The notes below the pieces were generated by a model. It saw only the letters and a list, made by a program, of their open reading frames with translations. It was not told the DNA's origin and searched no databases. Shown here piece by piece: positions 1 to 12,028 of a stretch of 18,394 nucleotides of DNA (its first letter is position 1; each line of letters begins with the position of its first letter). Origin of the DNA: Spirogloea muscicola (taxonomy: Eukaryota; Streptophyta; Zygnematophyceae; Spirogloeales; Spirogloeaceae); the NCBI GenBank assembly GCA_009602725.1, contig WELB01000215.1, positions 64,786-83,179 on the forward strand, written 5' to 3'. The translations under genes were made by a program, and so were the position numbers.

Positions 1-2525
1 CGCCAGTGGCGGCCGCTGACGCTGGCAGCGGCGGCGACGGCGTCGCTGGCAGCTCCGGCGGCGGCGGAGCCTCGCAGGCGTCGTGGTACCCTCCTGGCGC
101 CACGAACCCCCTCGCGCGCGCCAGCTCCAACCCGCGCTCCGGGGGCGGCGGCGGCGGCGCCGTCGGCGCGGCACTGCGGGACAAGAGGTCCTTTGCCCCC
201 CCCTCCACCTCCGCCGCGGGGCCCTGAAACCCCAAGACTCGAACCCTGGACCTGAGCCCTGATAGTCTTAACCGCTTAGCCCCAGATTGCCTCCCTCCCT
301 CCCTCTCGCCTCGCTCACCCCCCTCCTCTCTCCCTCCTCGCTGTTCCTTTGGCTCCTCCCCCCTCCCCTCCTCTTCCCCTCAGCTCATCTGGCTTCTGAC
401 TGCTGACACTGGGGTCCCAAGAGCGCCCTGTCCGCCTAGCCTCTGGCTCCGCTCATTCTGAAACCCGAAACCCAGAACCCCAAGCTCTAAACCCGAAACC
501 TTCGACACTCTGTATGCACCTCGCTGGCTTTCACAGCCACTCTTCAGTGTAAGCAGCCGCCGTTGTCACTCCCCCTCCCCTCATCATCCCAGCTAGCCCC
601 CTGCCCACTTCCTCCCTCCCTCTTCTCACCCCGCTCCTCTCCCTCTTCCGCTGCCCACAACCCTTCTTTCCAGATTGACGTCTCTGCCTAGCTTGGTTGT
701 GTGGCTTCTCATTCTGGATGATCCGAACGTCTGCGATGCATCCGCGCAGCGTGGAGGAGCTCCGGCTGCTGCTCACGGACGCCGCCGCCTACGGCGCCCT
801 GCTGCACAGCCTTGACCAGGTCGCGCACCACGACGCGGTGAGCTCTAGGATCGAGGGCTGAAGGCTTCAAGGGCCCCTGCACCATCCGGAAGTCGACCCC
901 TAGGTCCTTAACCCCAAGCTATAAGTGCTATGAGTAGGAGTTATACAACATAGTGAATACCGTTGCGGTTTCACGCTTCCTCTTTTGATGTCATACTTAA
1001 TTATGCTCCTCAGGCTCTGTCTTTATACCTCAATAAGTCCTCACTTTACCATTTGAAAGTTACCATGGTCTCTTTCCTTGCCCAGAGGCTGTCACCTCTG
1101 AGTTTGTGGCCTCTGTCAGCCCTCTTTATTCCACCATGAATTGCTCACACAAACTGGGCCTTTGCGGCTGAATTGCTCCTCGCTGCCCGTTGGCGAGCTG
1201 CTGAGCTTGCTTGGGACTCTTACAAGCGGCTCTCATAATCTGGCATGGGCGCCTCTGTGCTCTTCGGCTTGGCAGCTGCGGGACGACCTTAAAAAAGGAA
1301 ATGTCGACCTCGCAAGTAAGCTTCCTGTTGACGCTGGGCTTCAGCTGCTTGTGTTGCAAGCAGTTGTGGATTTGAGTCAATCTGCTCATACAAGTAATTG
1401 ACACAAGTTAAAGCCAATGGCCTAGGCCAGACTTGGAACTTCAAGCTGGCATGAGAGTGGCTGGCTTCTCTGATTTTTGTCTATTTCTGTTTTCTAGTGC
1501 CAAGTCCCAGTTTGATATACTTGCCAATTTTTGCTTTGTTTTTGGGATTACAAAGGCTCATCTAAGCTGGCTGCGATTGGCCAACCTGTCCCCCCTTTCC
1601 CACCCCCTTCCTCCCCACTTACAGGGCAGAACCTTGAGCGCGAGAACAAGGTGAATGAGCTGCGGAACCAGGTGAGTCGGGAGGCCATGTTGGGCAATTC
1701 GACAGCAGCAACTCGCAGTTTGCGTGCATGTAAACATCACAAGCACCGACTCCTGAAGCCGCGGGTTGCTCTGGCTTGGCAGTGCATGATCATCCGCAAC
1801 ACCGAGCTGGCGGCAGTACGCGAGCAGTTCGCCGAGGCGCAGCGGCGGGAGCGGGAGGTCAATTCTCGGTGCTCGCCTGGCGCGCTGCTCGATAAGCTCC
1901 AGCGTGAGGCTTCTCCTGAAATGGAGCAAGAACTTCGTTGCAAACATCTGCATGACAGTGTGGCTCAAATGACTAGATAGGAATGCAGTCTATAATGTGG
2001 TGCGTAAATTGTGTAATCAACTTAGGAATACTCACATGTCCTCATGGATGTGAAAGTTTGCTCTCCATTAGAAGGAGCATACATGACATATACATAATTA
2101 GTTTCACAGGATAATAATCTCGTGGTCTGACATGCTTACATATAGGTCGTAGAGTTCAGGGCCAGAGTAAGGCTGGTAGATGAACAAGTAGCCGGATACA
2201 ATCACTTGCTAAGACAAAAGCAGTCAATTGCATGCTGCATCTGGGCCTTGCATTTTAGTACGTTGAAGTCATAGATACCTGAAGAAAAGGTTCTATTTCG
2301 TTGTGTTGTGCCTTTCTTGACTGATAACCTCACCTCTTGGTTTGCATGGCATCAGAGTCTGCGCACGAGGCGGATGAGGAGTCGGAGAGCCTGCACCGGC
2401 GGCTGCTGTCGAGTGACCTCGACCTTGCACAGTTCCTGCCGCAGTACCGCAAGCAGCGGCTGCTCTTCCACACGCGCTCGCTCACGCGCCTCGCAGCACT
2501 CACGTCGCTTGCCAGCCCAGGCTAA
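1..2525 (+). CDS. VPS37: VPS37-like ESCRT-I subunit (Mod(r) domain), 5' end outside window
   Basis: Six exons are read by joining conserved blocks across GT-AG introns: 1-187, 750-837, 1276-1315, 1625-1671, 1783-1903 and 2356-2525 (TAA). They join in frame to about 216 visible residues, close to the roughly 217 of Arabidopsis VPS37-1. Exon 1 encodes a Gly/Ser/Ala-rich tail with a WYPP motif and is open to the left edge, so the start codon lies outside. Exons 2-6 give the Mod(r) domain in order: KSVEELRLLL, LLHSLDQV, ELRNQCMIIRNTEL, SPGALLDKLQ, ADEESESLHRRLL and a basic C-terminal helix. The spacing between SPGALL and DEESE matches the plant proteins residue for residue, which supports the exon 5/6 junction. 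In the family, VPS37 joins VPS23/TSG101 and VPS28 in ESCRT-I, which sorts ubiquitinated membrane cargo into multivesicular bodies. No lesion is visible. Intron 1 carries a SINE head. Plant identity of the gene is inferred from recalled similarity, not from a search. Confidence 0.9.
230..290 (-). repeat. tRNA-derived SINE head in VPS37 intron 1
   Basis: Read on the minus strand, this stretch has a polymerase III A-box-like block GGCTAAGCGGTTAAGAC (265-281) and a B-box-like block GGTTCGAGTC (236-245), with GGGCTCAGGTCCAGG between them, the layout of a plant tRNA-derived SINE head. It does not fold into a convincing complete tRNA: the T stem is mispaired and no acceptor stem is seen. Only about 40 bases separate it from exon 1, so little SINE body can remain. 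It is antisense to VPS37. Visible: the two boxes. Inferred: SINE origin. Confidence 0.5.
521..545 (+). repeat. Possible fragment of the S/L repeat hairpin
   Basis: The string GCTGGCTTTCACAGCC in VPS37 intron 1 resembles the hairpin core found in the dispersed S and L elements elsewhere in the window (also near 8288 and 13304). Only about 25 bases match, so this may be chance or a very old remnant. The rest of intron 1 is pyrimidine-rich and also has degenerate CCCTAAA-like strings at 458-500. Confidence 0.25.
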
Positions 2526-3412
2526 CAGAGGGCGACATTGTATATCTGGGCTTATGAAATTTCATGTGTTTCTCACAGTTGCCCGAGGACAAGGGTGGCC
2601 TTAGTGTACATGTTTGATGATTTGACATTGGCGTATGGAAACTTGCGATCAGGAATACAAGCTAGCAATATCAGACTAAGTTACATGTTTTCAGACCAAC
2701 ACTAGTTGCACTTGTGTAGCGGGTGGACTAACTGGTGCAGATTGAGCTTTCCATCTCAGCCTTGTATCTGTGCATGTGCGAGCTGTCTTGCAAACTACAG
2801 CTATCAGAAGCATGTCACAGAAACAGTCATATATACGTAAAGCATAAGTACTTACACAGCACGAAAATACCGCCCACAATCACAAAGCAATCAGCTCAAT
2901 TTGTCAAAGGAGTCCAGCAATACGTAGTCCCAGCCTCAGCTTTCTTAGTCATACAGAATGAAATTATAAGCATGACAACCTTGCCATAGAGTCCTTACCC
3001 TGCGGCTCTATAGTCAACGCACTGAATAGAGAGCACAGGAGTAAGACCCGCCAAAAGGCATCTCTCTGTGAAGTATTGAGTTTGCCAAGCGACTCATACT
3101 GTTAGGTTCTATGCATGCCTATAAGACGCCCAATAAGCAAACTTCCTCCCTCCATACTTTCCCTACTCCTTCCCTAGTTTGTCTGTCCCACAACTGCACG
3201 AGTACTCATGAGAGGGCTGTTATGCGATCCATCCGTCTGGCAAAAGAAGTGGCTTCTACACGCACATCTCTTCTTCCTCACCTCCATACTCCCTCCCTTT
3301 CTCCCCACTCTCGTTGTGCCACTGCCTCCCTTGCTCCCCCTTCGCTGGCAAAGATTTGAGTCACCGCTGGAAGATTAGATGATGAGGGGCAAAGTGGCTC
3401 TTATAGGAAGAG
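2526..3412. other. Spacer downstream of VPS37, no gene recognised
   Basis: This should contain the VPS37 3' UTR, but no canonical AATAAA signal was found soon after the stop. Open frames are short (under 100 codons), overlap on opposite strands and show no family motif. Bases 3130-3350 are pyrimidine-rich with CTCC/TTCC runs. No structured repeat or RNA gene is evident. Confidence 0.6.
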
Positions 3413-3655
3413 ACAGCTCTTCCAGGGTAAGGGATCCCGTCCTGTGAGAAGCCAGCCCAATATGAGTAACAAGGTCCAAAAGGGCCGACAGGAAACAGCG
3501 AATAGGAAGAAGCTCTTTCAGAGGGGGCGATGGCTTGAGGGGCCAGCTTAAGAGGGATGACAACGTCCAAAGACGAAGGAGCTCTTCAAGAGGGGCGGAT
3601 GGCTGTGGGAAGGCCAGCCCAATGGAGAGAGCTAAAGAGTCAACAAGATCCAAGT
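3413..3655 (-). repeat. Three tandem decayed S-element copies
   Basis: Three units start near 3413, 3502 and 3572. Each runs, in this strand's reading, from a GAAG(A)AGCTCTT block through GGCCAGCCCAA (or a decayed form of it) to an ACAAGGTCCAAA-like block. These are the blocks, in the same order, of the better preserved S copies at 4051, 17011 and 17261, so the array is S elements in minus orientation. Spacing is 70-90 bases and the units differ at many positions, so the array is old. Open frames crossing it are by-products. Confidence 0.55.
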
Positions 3656-4050
3656 AGTTGGAACGGAGGGAGAGAGCGGGTGAACATTTTATATCGACTC
3701 TTATGTCTCACACTGTAAGCTCCGTGGAAGAAGAAGGAATGATAGGATGAACAAGGAAGTCGCAAAGAAAACGGGAACAACCCTCGGTGACTTTTGCGAA
3801 TGGACGCCCAATAACACAAAAGAGTTAACACAGTCGAACACTCATAGAAAGCATACCACTTTATTGAACTGGGTGCGGTGACTGTGAAAAGCCAGCCCAA
3901 AGATAGCCAACACGGGACGGGTATTGGGTGGGGCGGGTGGCGGCCGGCCCGGCGGCGACACAGGCGGGCAGCGGCGATGGCGGGTCGGCTGTCAGGCCGG
4001 CGGCCGGGGCGGCAGGCCTGACCGGGGGAAGGAATTGGCAGGGAGATTGG
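3656..4050. other. Spacer with a GC-rich island, no gene recognised
   Basis: The left half is unremarkable. A further S-like scrap (GAAAAGCCAGCCCAAAGATA) lies near 3887-3906. Bases 3920-4030 are a GC-rich block of GGCGG/CCGG strings with no conserved frame. Nothing supports a gene. Confidence 0.5.
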
Positions 4051-4250
4051 AGAAAGCGCGGCCAGATTGCCTGGTGGCTGGGAAAGGCCAGCCCAAAGGA
4101 ATGGACAAGGTCTGAAGGATTCTCCTGTAGCTCTTTGGATTTTGTCCATTCTTTTCTGGCTGGCTTCTGCCAGCCCCTCTCTTCTTCTATGGGCGAGCTC
4201 ATTCTCCTTTGAAGGAGCCGGAGTGCGAAGGGTGGAAAGCCAGCCCAAAA
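4051..4250. repeat. Fold-back pair of S elements
   Basis: An S copy in minus orientation (4051-4119: AGAAAGCGCGGCCAGATTG, then GGCCAGCCCAAAGGAATGG, then ACAAGGTCTGAAGG) is followed at about 4133-4200 by a plus-orientation copy (TTGTCCATTC, then CTGGCTGGCTTCTGCCAG, then CTTCTTC). GAATGGACAA at 4099-4108 and TTGTCCATTC at 4142-4151 are perfect complements, so the pair can form a hairpin. A third fragment (GAAGGAGCCGGAGTGCGAAG) follows at 4212-4231. Confidence 0.65.
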
Positions 4251-4275
4251 GAGAAACAGAGATGGAGAGAGAGTG

Positions 4276-4903
<628 letters not shown>

Positions 4904-6238
4904 ATGGGCGCGAGCAGGCCTTACGGCTTCTTCCTCGCTTACTTTGCAGTGGCCTCAGCCTGCATCAGCTGCTGCGGCGGTGCGAAGCAGGAGCTGGACC
5001 ACGCCATTGTGAATGAGGAGACAGGGAGATGTTTCGTGCCAAAGAGGTTGCCAGCGGCGTGACCACCGATGGGCAGGACTGCATCTAAGTCCATCACACC
5101 GGCTGCGACTCCAAGGCCAGGTACCAGGCCAGCATGACCTGTAGACCCTTGGTCTTGCGATTAATTCAGCACTTCATACCTCTTGCCAAATACTGCAAGA
5201 GCTAAGGGCGTCGTCAACCACTCAGCTCTCATGGTTTAAGTACTCATAACGTTACACAGCATTACCATACACACCTACCAGGGTACGCAAGCATATTGTG
5301 AAGAGAAGGGTGATGTGCAGAAGCTTGCTTAGGCTCAGTACATTGGGATGAAAGTTGGAGAAAGGGCAACCTTAAAAGTAATGTGCCTCGTGGAATCGTC
5401 CCAAATGCAGATGGCGCTGCGTGACCTGCGAGAGTGGAGACCACATCGCAGCAGACCCCTTCAGCAGATGTCACATAGGCTTTGAGCCTCTGGAAGGCGC
5501 GACTGACCTGCAAGGCGGTGCGGCATCTCACAGAAGGTGTCTCTGTACTGATTGACACGGGTTACTACCCCGAGCACTTCCCAGTGGCCCTTTGCAAGTG
5601 CACCTGGCCGCATGAGCACGTGCCTCCGAAGCGCCCGGACCGCCTGACTTTGTGCAAAGACACCCAGGAGCTATTTGAGGGGCTCCGCCGCGAGAGGCTT
5701 CTGGCAGAAGATGACAAGAAGTGCCAACTCCCAGATCCTGAGTTGTTCGGACCGGAAGAGAGATGCAGGTCAAAGAAATGTGAAGACAAGAAGGGTGGTA
5801 TTGCTGGCAAGGGCTGTGGCTGTGACGGCAACTGCTGCCCTACTGGTATAGCAGGTTTTGCTTTTTCTCTTTTCGTTGAATCTGCTGCTCTCTCCTGCTG
5901 CAGCCCATGCCTGCAGGCATCATAGACCAGTAGCTCAATCAACAGAGTCAGTAAACTATGTGCGGCCTCTTGCATGCAAGCATACAACACCTGACCTGCT
6001 CCCACCAAGGGTTTTATGTTTCACAAATGATAGTTGTTGCTGTCATGTTGCTGTATGGGCAGATGAAAATGAAGGCGAAGGCTGCATTTGCACAGCTGTG
6101 AGTGTCAAGCCATATGGCGAAAGTGATTGTCAATGCAAGGTCCAGCCTACAATTCCAGCTTGCAGAGACTTGCTGCCAGGTGCCAACGGAGGAGGTTGGC
6201 AGAAAGGACGCTGCAGCAACAAATTATTGCGCTCCTAG
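4904..6238 (+). pseudogene. Secreted cysteine-rich protein, copy 1, disabled
   Basis: Paralogue of the intact gene at 9778, with the same three-exon plan: 4904-5120, 5411-5845 and from 6063. Introns are 290 and 217 bases with GT-AG ends and the same phases (2, then 1). The N-terminus still reads as a signal peptide (FFLAYFAVASACISC) followed by KQELDHAIVNEETG, parallel to copy 2. Against copy 2 it carries a one-base deletion near 5052, giving a TGA at 5060; a second stop (TAA, 5086-5088) in the original frame; an 11-base deletion near 5494 in exon 2; and an early stop at 6236 in exon 3. Exon 2 is otherwise well kept (CTWPHE, FEGLRRERLL, GKGCGCDGNCC). Bases 6239-6330 keep scattered homology (HCEC) in another frame. 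Low-level or truncated expression is possible, but a full-length protein is not. Confidence 0.85.
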
Positions 6239-7400
6239 ACTTTGTAAGGTCAACAAGGATAGCTTTGGCATAGACCACTGTGAGTGTGCGAGAGTCTTGG
6301 GAATGAAGATATTCCCAGCACCTGGTAAGTATACTTTTTCTCACAGCTGTGCAGCTGCCATCTGTCACTGATGCATAGCTCACAAATTAGTATGTCAAAT
6401 GTTGACTGTTCAAGTCTGAAGTACATCATGACGACACCAGCAATAGCAGTACTGGCAGCTTGGGTCTTGGACAGAGTTCTGCAAAGACAGTGCATCGTAA
6501 TCTCACTGGGTTATGCCCGCTTTATGCAGGCATAATGCCTATGCTACTGTTTTTACCTACTCTGATTTCTGCATCAGCATCCTGTGTGAAGTACATACCG
6601 GCTAACCCTTTGTCAACTCCTGCTTGGATTGGATGAAGTTACTCATATACTTAAGTGCCTAGCACGTCTTTCGCTTATCAACTCCTATAATAAGCGTCAT
6701 GTAGCAACAAGATCTGTTATGCATGACGGTAATACAATCCTCCCATTACTGGGACTGGGAGCTGAAGTAGAAAGTCCGGATGGGAAGCTTTTGGAAGTCT
6801 CAGATATAGCAGCTCAACAAGCTCAAAACCAGTAGAATGAGCTTTGGCATCACCATCAAAGAGATCTTTCAGGATCAGTGAGTTGCACTCTGGCCAAAGA
6901 CACGCCCAAGTCGAGCATCAGGCAAAGCAGCAAGATCAACTAAGTAAGAGCGAGATTCCAGGCGTCCCCTTATCAACTTGAAGCCTGACGCCCTCCTACT
7001 TTTCTCATTTACTGGACAGAGTAGCGATAGGAGGGATGGTGGGGTTGAATAATTTGAGCTTAACGTGGAGTAATAGGAGATATTGCACGCAGCCTTAGCC
7101 GAATTTGCCGATGTCCTTCAGCCCCCATATTTTACCCCTGAGACCGGAAAATGGTATCGCATAATGTAGCGAGGTTGGAGCTTCCACAAGGATTGACCCT
7201 CGTCCCTCGATCATATATTCACCAACCCTGGCTCAGCCTTGAACCTGGGTACTTGATCGACCCTCTTGCCAACGCGTGCCTCACTACTCTTATCCTTGAC
7301 TCGTGCCCAGGTCGTGACAAGCCCAGTGGTCCCCGGAGCGAATTTCAGTATGGTGATCTATAAAGCGATTCGCTGGGGGTAACGAGCATTTTGACGAAGG
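6239..7400. other. Spacer after copy 1, no gene recognised
   Basis: Open frames are below 75 codons. A plus frame at 6629-6835 and another at 7151-7363 have ordinary composition but no motif I recognise and no exon partners. Bases 7236-7277, read on the minus strand, look faintly like tRNA A and B boxes (TGGCAAGAGGG and GGTTCAAGG), but the spacing is too short for a tRNA or a normal SINE head. Confidence 0.5.
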
Positions 7401-8446
7401 AAAACGACTACCTGAGGCAAGCCCAAAAGAATAAATGAAGAATAGGAGCAGCTCCAGCACACGGGACTCTTCAGAGCTAGAGCGTCATCCCGTAATTAGT
7501 CTTAGTAGTCCCTAGTGCGTCATCCTTTTCATATCCTAGGAAGGCTTAGTCTTCAGCAGCTGAAGGTCACAGTCTGGCAGCAGGATAAGGCCCTGCTGGG
7601 CCGCAGCAATCGCCCAGAGTGCAGTGCCATTCAGGGTCATCTGTAACACAGGGTCCTCTTCCTGGCGGTTGCATCTGTTCATGTCTCACAGCGCTCCCCT
7701 TCCGAGACCTGGAAAATCTAGTCAGCAGACCGAGGCGTTGGACAAGTTGGCCAGCAGGTATGAAGTCAGTCCCGTGACATGTAAGTGCAGCAGCAAAAGC
7801 ACGGCTGAGATGCAAATGGTGGCGTAGGTCGTCTGTTAATTCTGTAGCAAAGTTGGCGCCTCTGTATCTAGGAAAGACTTAGGTATGTCTCGATATGACT
7901 GGCTCCAAGATGGCGCAAATTCATCCATCGATGAAAGGCCGAGCAAGGGCTCAGCCGCACATAGCTCCATATTCTGGAAGCAGAGACGAGGAGGGGATTT
8001 TGGCTCACAGCAGCGACGCAGCCGACAACCCTATCCTGCCACAAGGGGACACAAGCCGGAGAAAAGGTAGAGCTCCGTGGCCGACCTATGACAAGGGCAG
8101 TGATTTCTGCGACGCGCACGAGAGAAACCGAATCAATGACGGCAACAAGGCAACCCAATCCGGCTCGCTTTCAAGGAAGACAGCATTTAGCGAGTGATAG
8201 AGGGGCTGCTGCCTAGGGGCTTCTGAGCAGGCACCCTTAGTGGTCTCTACATGATCCAGCCTCTTTGGACCTTCTTATTTCTCTTGTTGGCTGGCTTTCA
8301 CAGCCCTTGCCCCATTCGAAAAAGCTGCAGAGCAAGAGCGGCCAAAGTAGACTGGGAAGCACACTCACAACGCAGGGCTGACTGCTAAGCCTATTCCTTC
8401 AACAATTTGGTGTCCAGGGAAGGGAGGGAATGGCTTTTGAGCGGCT
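7401..8446. other. Spacer with decayed S fragments, no gene recognised
   Basis: An S-like scrap (AAGCCCAAAAGAATAAATG) lies at 7420-7438 and a second, plus-oriented one (TTTGGACCTTC, then GGCTGGCTTTCACAGCCC) at about 8262-8306. Frames of 67-100 codons between 7624 and 8197 overlap each other, and none shows a family motif. Confidence 0.5.
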
Positions 8447-9026
8447 AGGGCGGGGCAGCCTGATGGCCCAGATAGTCGCTATATAGAACAGACCAGATGT
8501 TGGACATTGTCATTGTCCGCAGACGAAGACGCATATTCAGAACGGGTGACGTCGCAGCCTTGTCGGTACACGACAATTGCCCACGTGAAGATATGAGCAG
8601 TGCCCCCAGGGCGGCGCACCTCGTAAGCTCCTGCCCATTGGCAGTTGACTTGGCAAGACTGATCCGGGGCGGGCCACTGGCAGTCGGTGTGAGCAACTGG
8701 AGAGGGAGGAAGCAGCCTCCCTTCCCGAAAGTTCAGTTAAGGCGTGTATGGAGCCCTTGCTTTGGGAGGAGGGAGGGAGGCGAGGGAGGCTACAAGCGGC
8801 CGAGTTGGGCGCCGCCATGGCTGCCGACGTGCCGGCACATTGGTGCTGGAGCACGCGTGCGGACGGTGGAGAGGGGGGGCGCCAAAAGGGAGGCCCCGGG
8901 AAAGGCTTATATTCTGACGGCGGGGAGGGAGAGGGAAGCCGCCATGGCAGCCATGACTTACTTGCACGAGGGCCCCACCGCCCACGTCTGATGGCGTGGC
9001 GGCTGGTGGGAGAGCGGCAAGCTCGG
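8447..9026 (+). repeat. Dispersed GC-rich repeat R2, copy A
   Basis: It matches 16100-16847 block by block: GCGGGGCAGCCT, TTGGACATTGT, GACTGATCCGGGGCGGGC, GAGGGAGGGAGGCGAGGG, GCGCCGCCATGGC, GGGAGGCCCCG and GCACGAGGGCCCCACCG. It lacks the L insertion seen in copy B: CTACAAG at 8790-8796 is the empty site. Its last 39 bases (8988-9026) are present in copy B in reverse complement. Long open frames on both strands follow from high GC and are not kept between copies. No terminal inverted repeats were found, so the class is unknown. It ends about 750 bases upstream of the intact cysteine-rich gene. Confidence 0.75.
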
Positions 9027-9777
<751 letters not shown>

Positions 9778-11134
9778 ATGGCGGCCAACATGCCCATGAT
9801 GCTCTTGCTCCTGACTCTAGCAGCACTTCACATTCACAGCTGCGAGGGCGTAAAAGAGGAGTTGGACTACGCCATCCTTAACGATGAGTCAGGCGAAATG
9901 TTCTACTCCAAGCAGGTGCCGACTGGCACTACCAATGGAGACGACTGTATCCTCGTCCACCACACCGGCTGCACGGCCAAGGCCAGGTACCCAAAAAACA
10001 CGAGAACTGACACGCAATCAATCTCCTGCTGATGACTACTCATATTTGCAGGCAGGCAAATCAGGTTCCTGTGAGCTAATTGTTTTGGCAAGAATATCTA
10101 TCCGAAAGAAGTAGCATCGCATGTGGCAGCAACGAAGTAAATTAGAAGATGTGCAGCCAGTATCCTGGTTCTTGTGCCACTCGTGCACAATTGCATGATC
10201 TCACTGTCAACTGAGATATCACTGCCTTGTCTGTGCTGTTTGTGTCCAACATCAGATGGCAATGTGTGACTTGTGAAAGCGGAGACCACGTGGAAGGAGA
10301 CCCGTTCATGAGCTGTCATGTCAACTTTGAGCCAATGCAAGGAGCATCCTTGGTGCGGTTGACTTGCAAAGCCGTCAGCCACCTAACAGAAGGCATCTCT
10401 ACACTCATTGACACAGGCTACTATCCCAAGAACTTCCCAACGGCACTCCGGAAGTGTACCTGGCCACATGAGCGAGTCCCGCCCAAGCGTCCACATCGTC
10501 TGTCGCTGTGCAACGACACCCAAAGGCTCTTTGAGGGGCTCCGACGCGAGAGGCTTCTAAAGGATGACGCACAGTGCGCCCCTGCCGGTGCTGGCAAGGG
10601 GTGCGTGCCAAAGAAGTGCAAGGCGGGACAAGTGAAGACAGTTGGGAAGGGCTGTGGCTGCGAAGGCAATTGCTGCGGTACAGGTATTGCCTTCTTGCCC
10701 ATGCAGCTGCTGCCTTTAGCTAGACTTGCCTCAGTGTCCTCACAGGAGTGTAACCGGCACGGCACTACTTCCGATGTACTGCTGCCAGTGTATTATGTAG
10801 CCAGTAACAAGAGCTGTCCGGACTATTTGAGTCATCTGACTTGTTCCACCCTCCTTTGACGCACAATTTCTTCCATGACTTTGCAGGGAAAAACAAAGGT
10901 GAACCTTGCCTCTGCTCTGAAGTTGGCGTGGTGAAAGGGACAAGTACAAGCATCTGCGAGTGCAAAGCACAGCCTGCCAACCCAGTTTGTGACAACAAAT
11001 TGCCGCCTGGCGTGGCCGGAAAGGACTGTGACTTGGGAGTCTGCAAGAACAATGTCAACTGCACTCCCAACAAAGGCTGCATCTCTGACAAGGATAAAAA
11101 CAACAAGTTTTTCTGCAAGTGCTCTGATCCATAG
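9778..11134 (+). CDS. Secreted cysteine-rich protein, copy 2, intact; family not recognised
   Basis: Three exons, 9778-9986, 10256-10683 and 10887-11134 (TAG), with GT-AG introns of 269 bases (phase 2) and 203 bases (phase 1), give 294 residues. Residues 1-24 form a clear signal peptide (MPMMLLLLTLAALHIHS, probable cut after CEG). The mature chain of about 270 residues has 26 cysteines, an even number suited to disulfides in the secretory pathway. Residues 25-130 hold DYAILNDESGEMFY, then WQCVTCESGDH, then LTCKAVSHLTEG. Next come GYYPKNFPTALRKCTWPHE and FEGLRRERLL. The last third is a cysteine-dense module: GKGCGCEGNCC, CLC, CEC, and a final C-x5-C-x5-C-x11-C-x-C run ending in FCKC, only loosely EGF-like. 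There is no membrane anchor after the signal peptide. Function is unknown. Start choice rests on the signal peptide and parallel structure in copy 1. Differences from copy 1 in conserved blocks are mostly synonymous, which suggests past purifying selection. Confidence 0.85.
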
Positions 11135-11370
11135 ATTGGAGTTTGCGGTGTATCACACCGACGCCAATCGACAGAGCATAATATAGAGATCATGATCTAG
11201 AAATTCTACTGTAGCAACTCATATGAAATTCTGCTTTACTTACACTCAAGACTGCTGAGCTAGCGTAGTCAAGAAAGCAAACCATAGTCTTGACCAAGAT
11301 GTGGACCTTTGTGCAATTGTTGGGCAGTGTCCTTACTGTATGTAGGACCCGACAATATGTCCACGTTGCC

Positions 11371-11376
11371 AATAAA
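11371..11376 (+). terminator. Possible polyadenylation signal of the intact cysteine-rich gene
   Basis: AATAAA lies 237 bases after the stop codon, followed by a T/G-rich stretch (TTGTTGCCTTTGTC). Position and context fit a 3' end, but plant signals are loose and this is a single hexamer. Confidence 0.3.
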
Positions 11377-12028
11377 TTGTTGCCTTTGTCAGAAGGGTTG
11401 GGTGTCGATGACATCCATTTTGACCAATCAGAAGTTGCTGAACAACAGTAAGTAAGTCATGCCAATTTTTGTCATGCCAATCACCATCAGGCTCTTGTAT
11501 TGGTATGCCTGAATGAGCTCTATGACAACATCGCACTTTGCATCATTCTAAACCTTCAGTAAATCGCTTAGATATCTTATGATCTTCACATGTGGCTACC
11601 TGACATTTCACACCCTGTTTGATCTGATGTTGTGGTCGGGTTGCACAAGTCAGGCTTACCATTGGGTGGGGTCTTCGAGCAGGGTTGCCATTTGCTGAAG
11701 AAGTGACACGTGATAAAAAAATAGAGAGACAACATGGGCCATGATGCGATTGTAGTGATGTTCCCATCTTGTAGCTAGTAGTGTCGCTCTCAATCCGACA
11801 GGCCTGGCAGAACAAAAGTCTCAGCCACTGTATTCCTTAGCGGCTGAGCTTGCTGGTATCGCGCCCTCATCTCCAATCATTCATGACAGAGCCTCTGCAC
11901 CTATTTTGATACTCCATACTCGGCTAAGTGGCAGCTACGGTCTGCCTATCATTGGCAAGTGAATCGAATTATATAGACTGCTTGCTTGTCCTTCTTGCAT
12001 GCGGTCTTTGAGCCAACTTCCCTTGTAG
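11377..12028. other. Spacer, no gene recognised
   Basis: Balanced composition and only short frames. No cysteine-rich exon, no clear S, L, R1 or R2 copy and no P-loop motif was found that would extend the RAD17-like fragment to the left. Confidence 0.5.

Noticed and set aside
230-290. Functional tRNA gene
   Set aside because: Promoter-like boxes are present, but the T stem is mispaired and no acceptor stem is found.
458-500. Interstitial telomere repeat in VPS37 intron 1
   Set aside because: The strings AAACCCGAAACCC and CTCTAAACCCG are too irregular to call a CCCTAAA array.
3413-3655. CRISPR-like array
   Set aside because: Units are diverged, adjoining and of unequal length with no unique spacers, in a eukaryotic intron-bearing context.
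10887-11134. EGF-like domain in exon 3 of the intact cysteine-rich protein
   Set aside because: The CxC ending is suggestive, but the cysteine order and spacing do not complete an EGF pattern.
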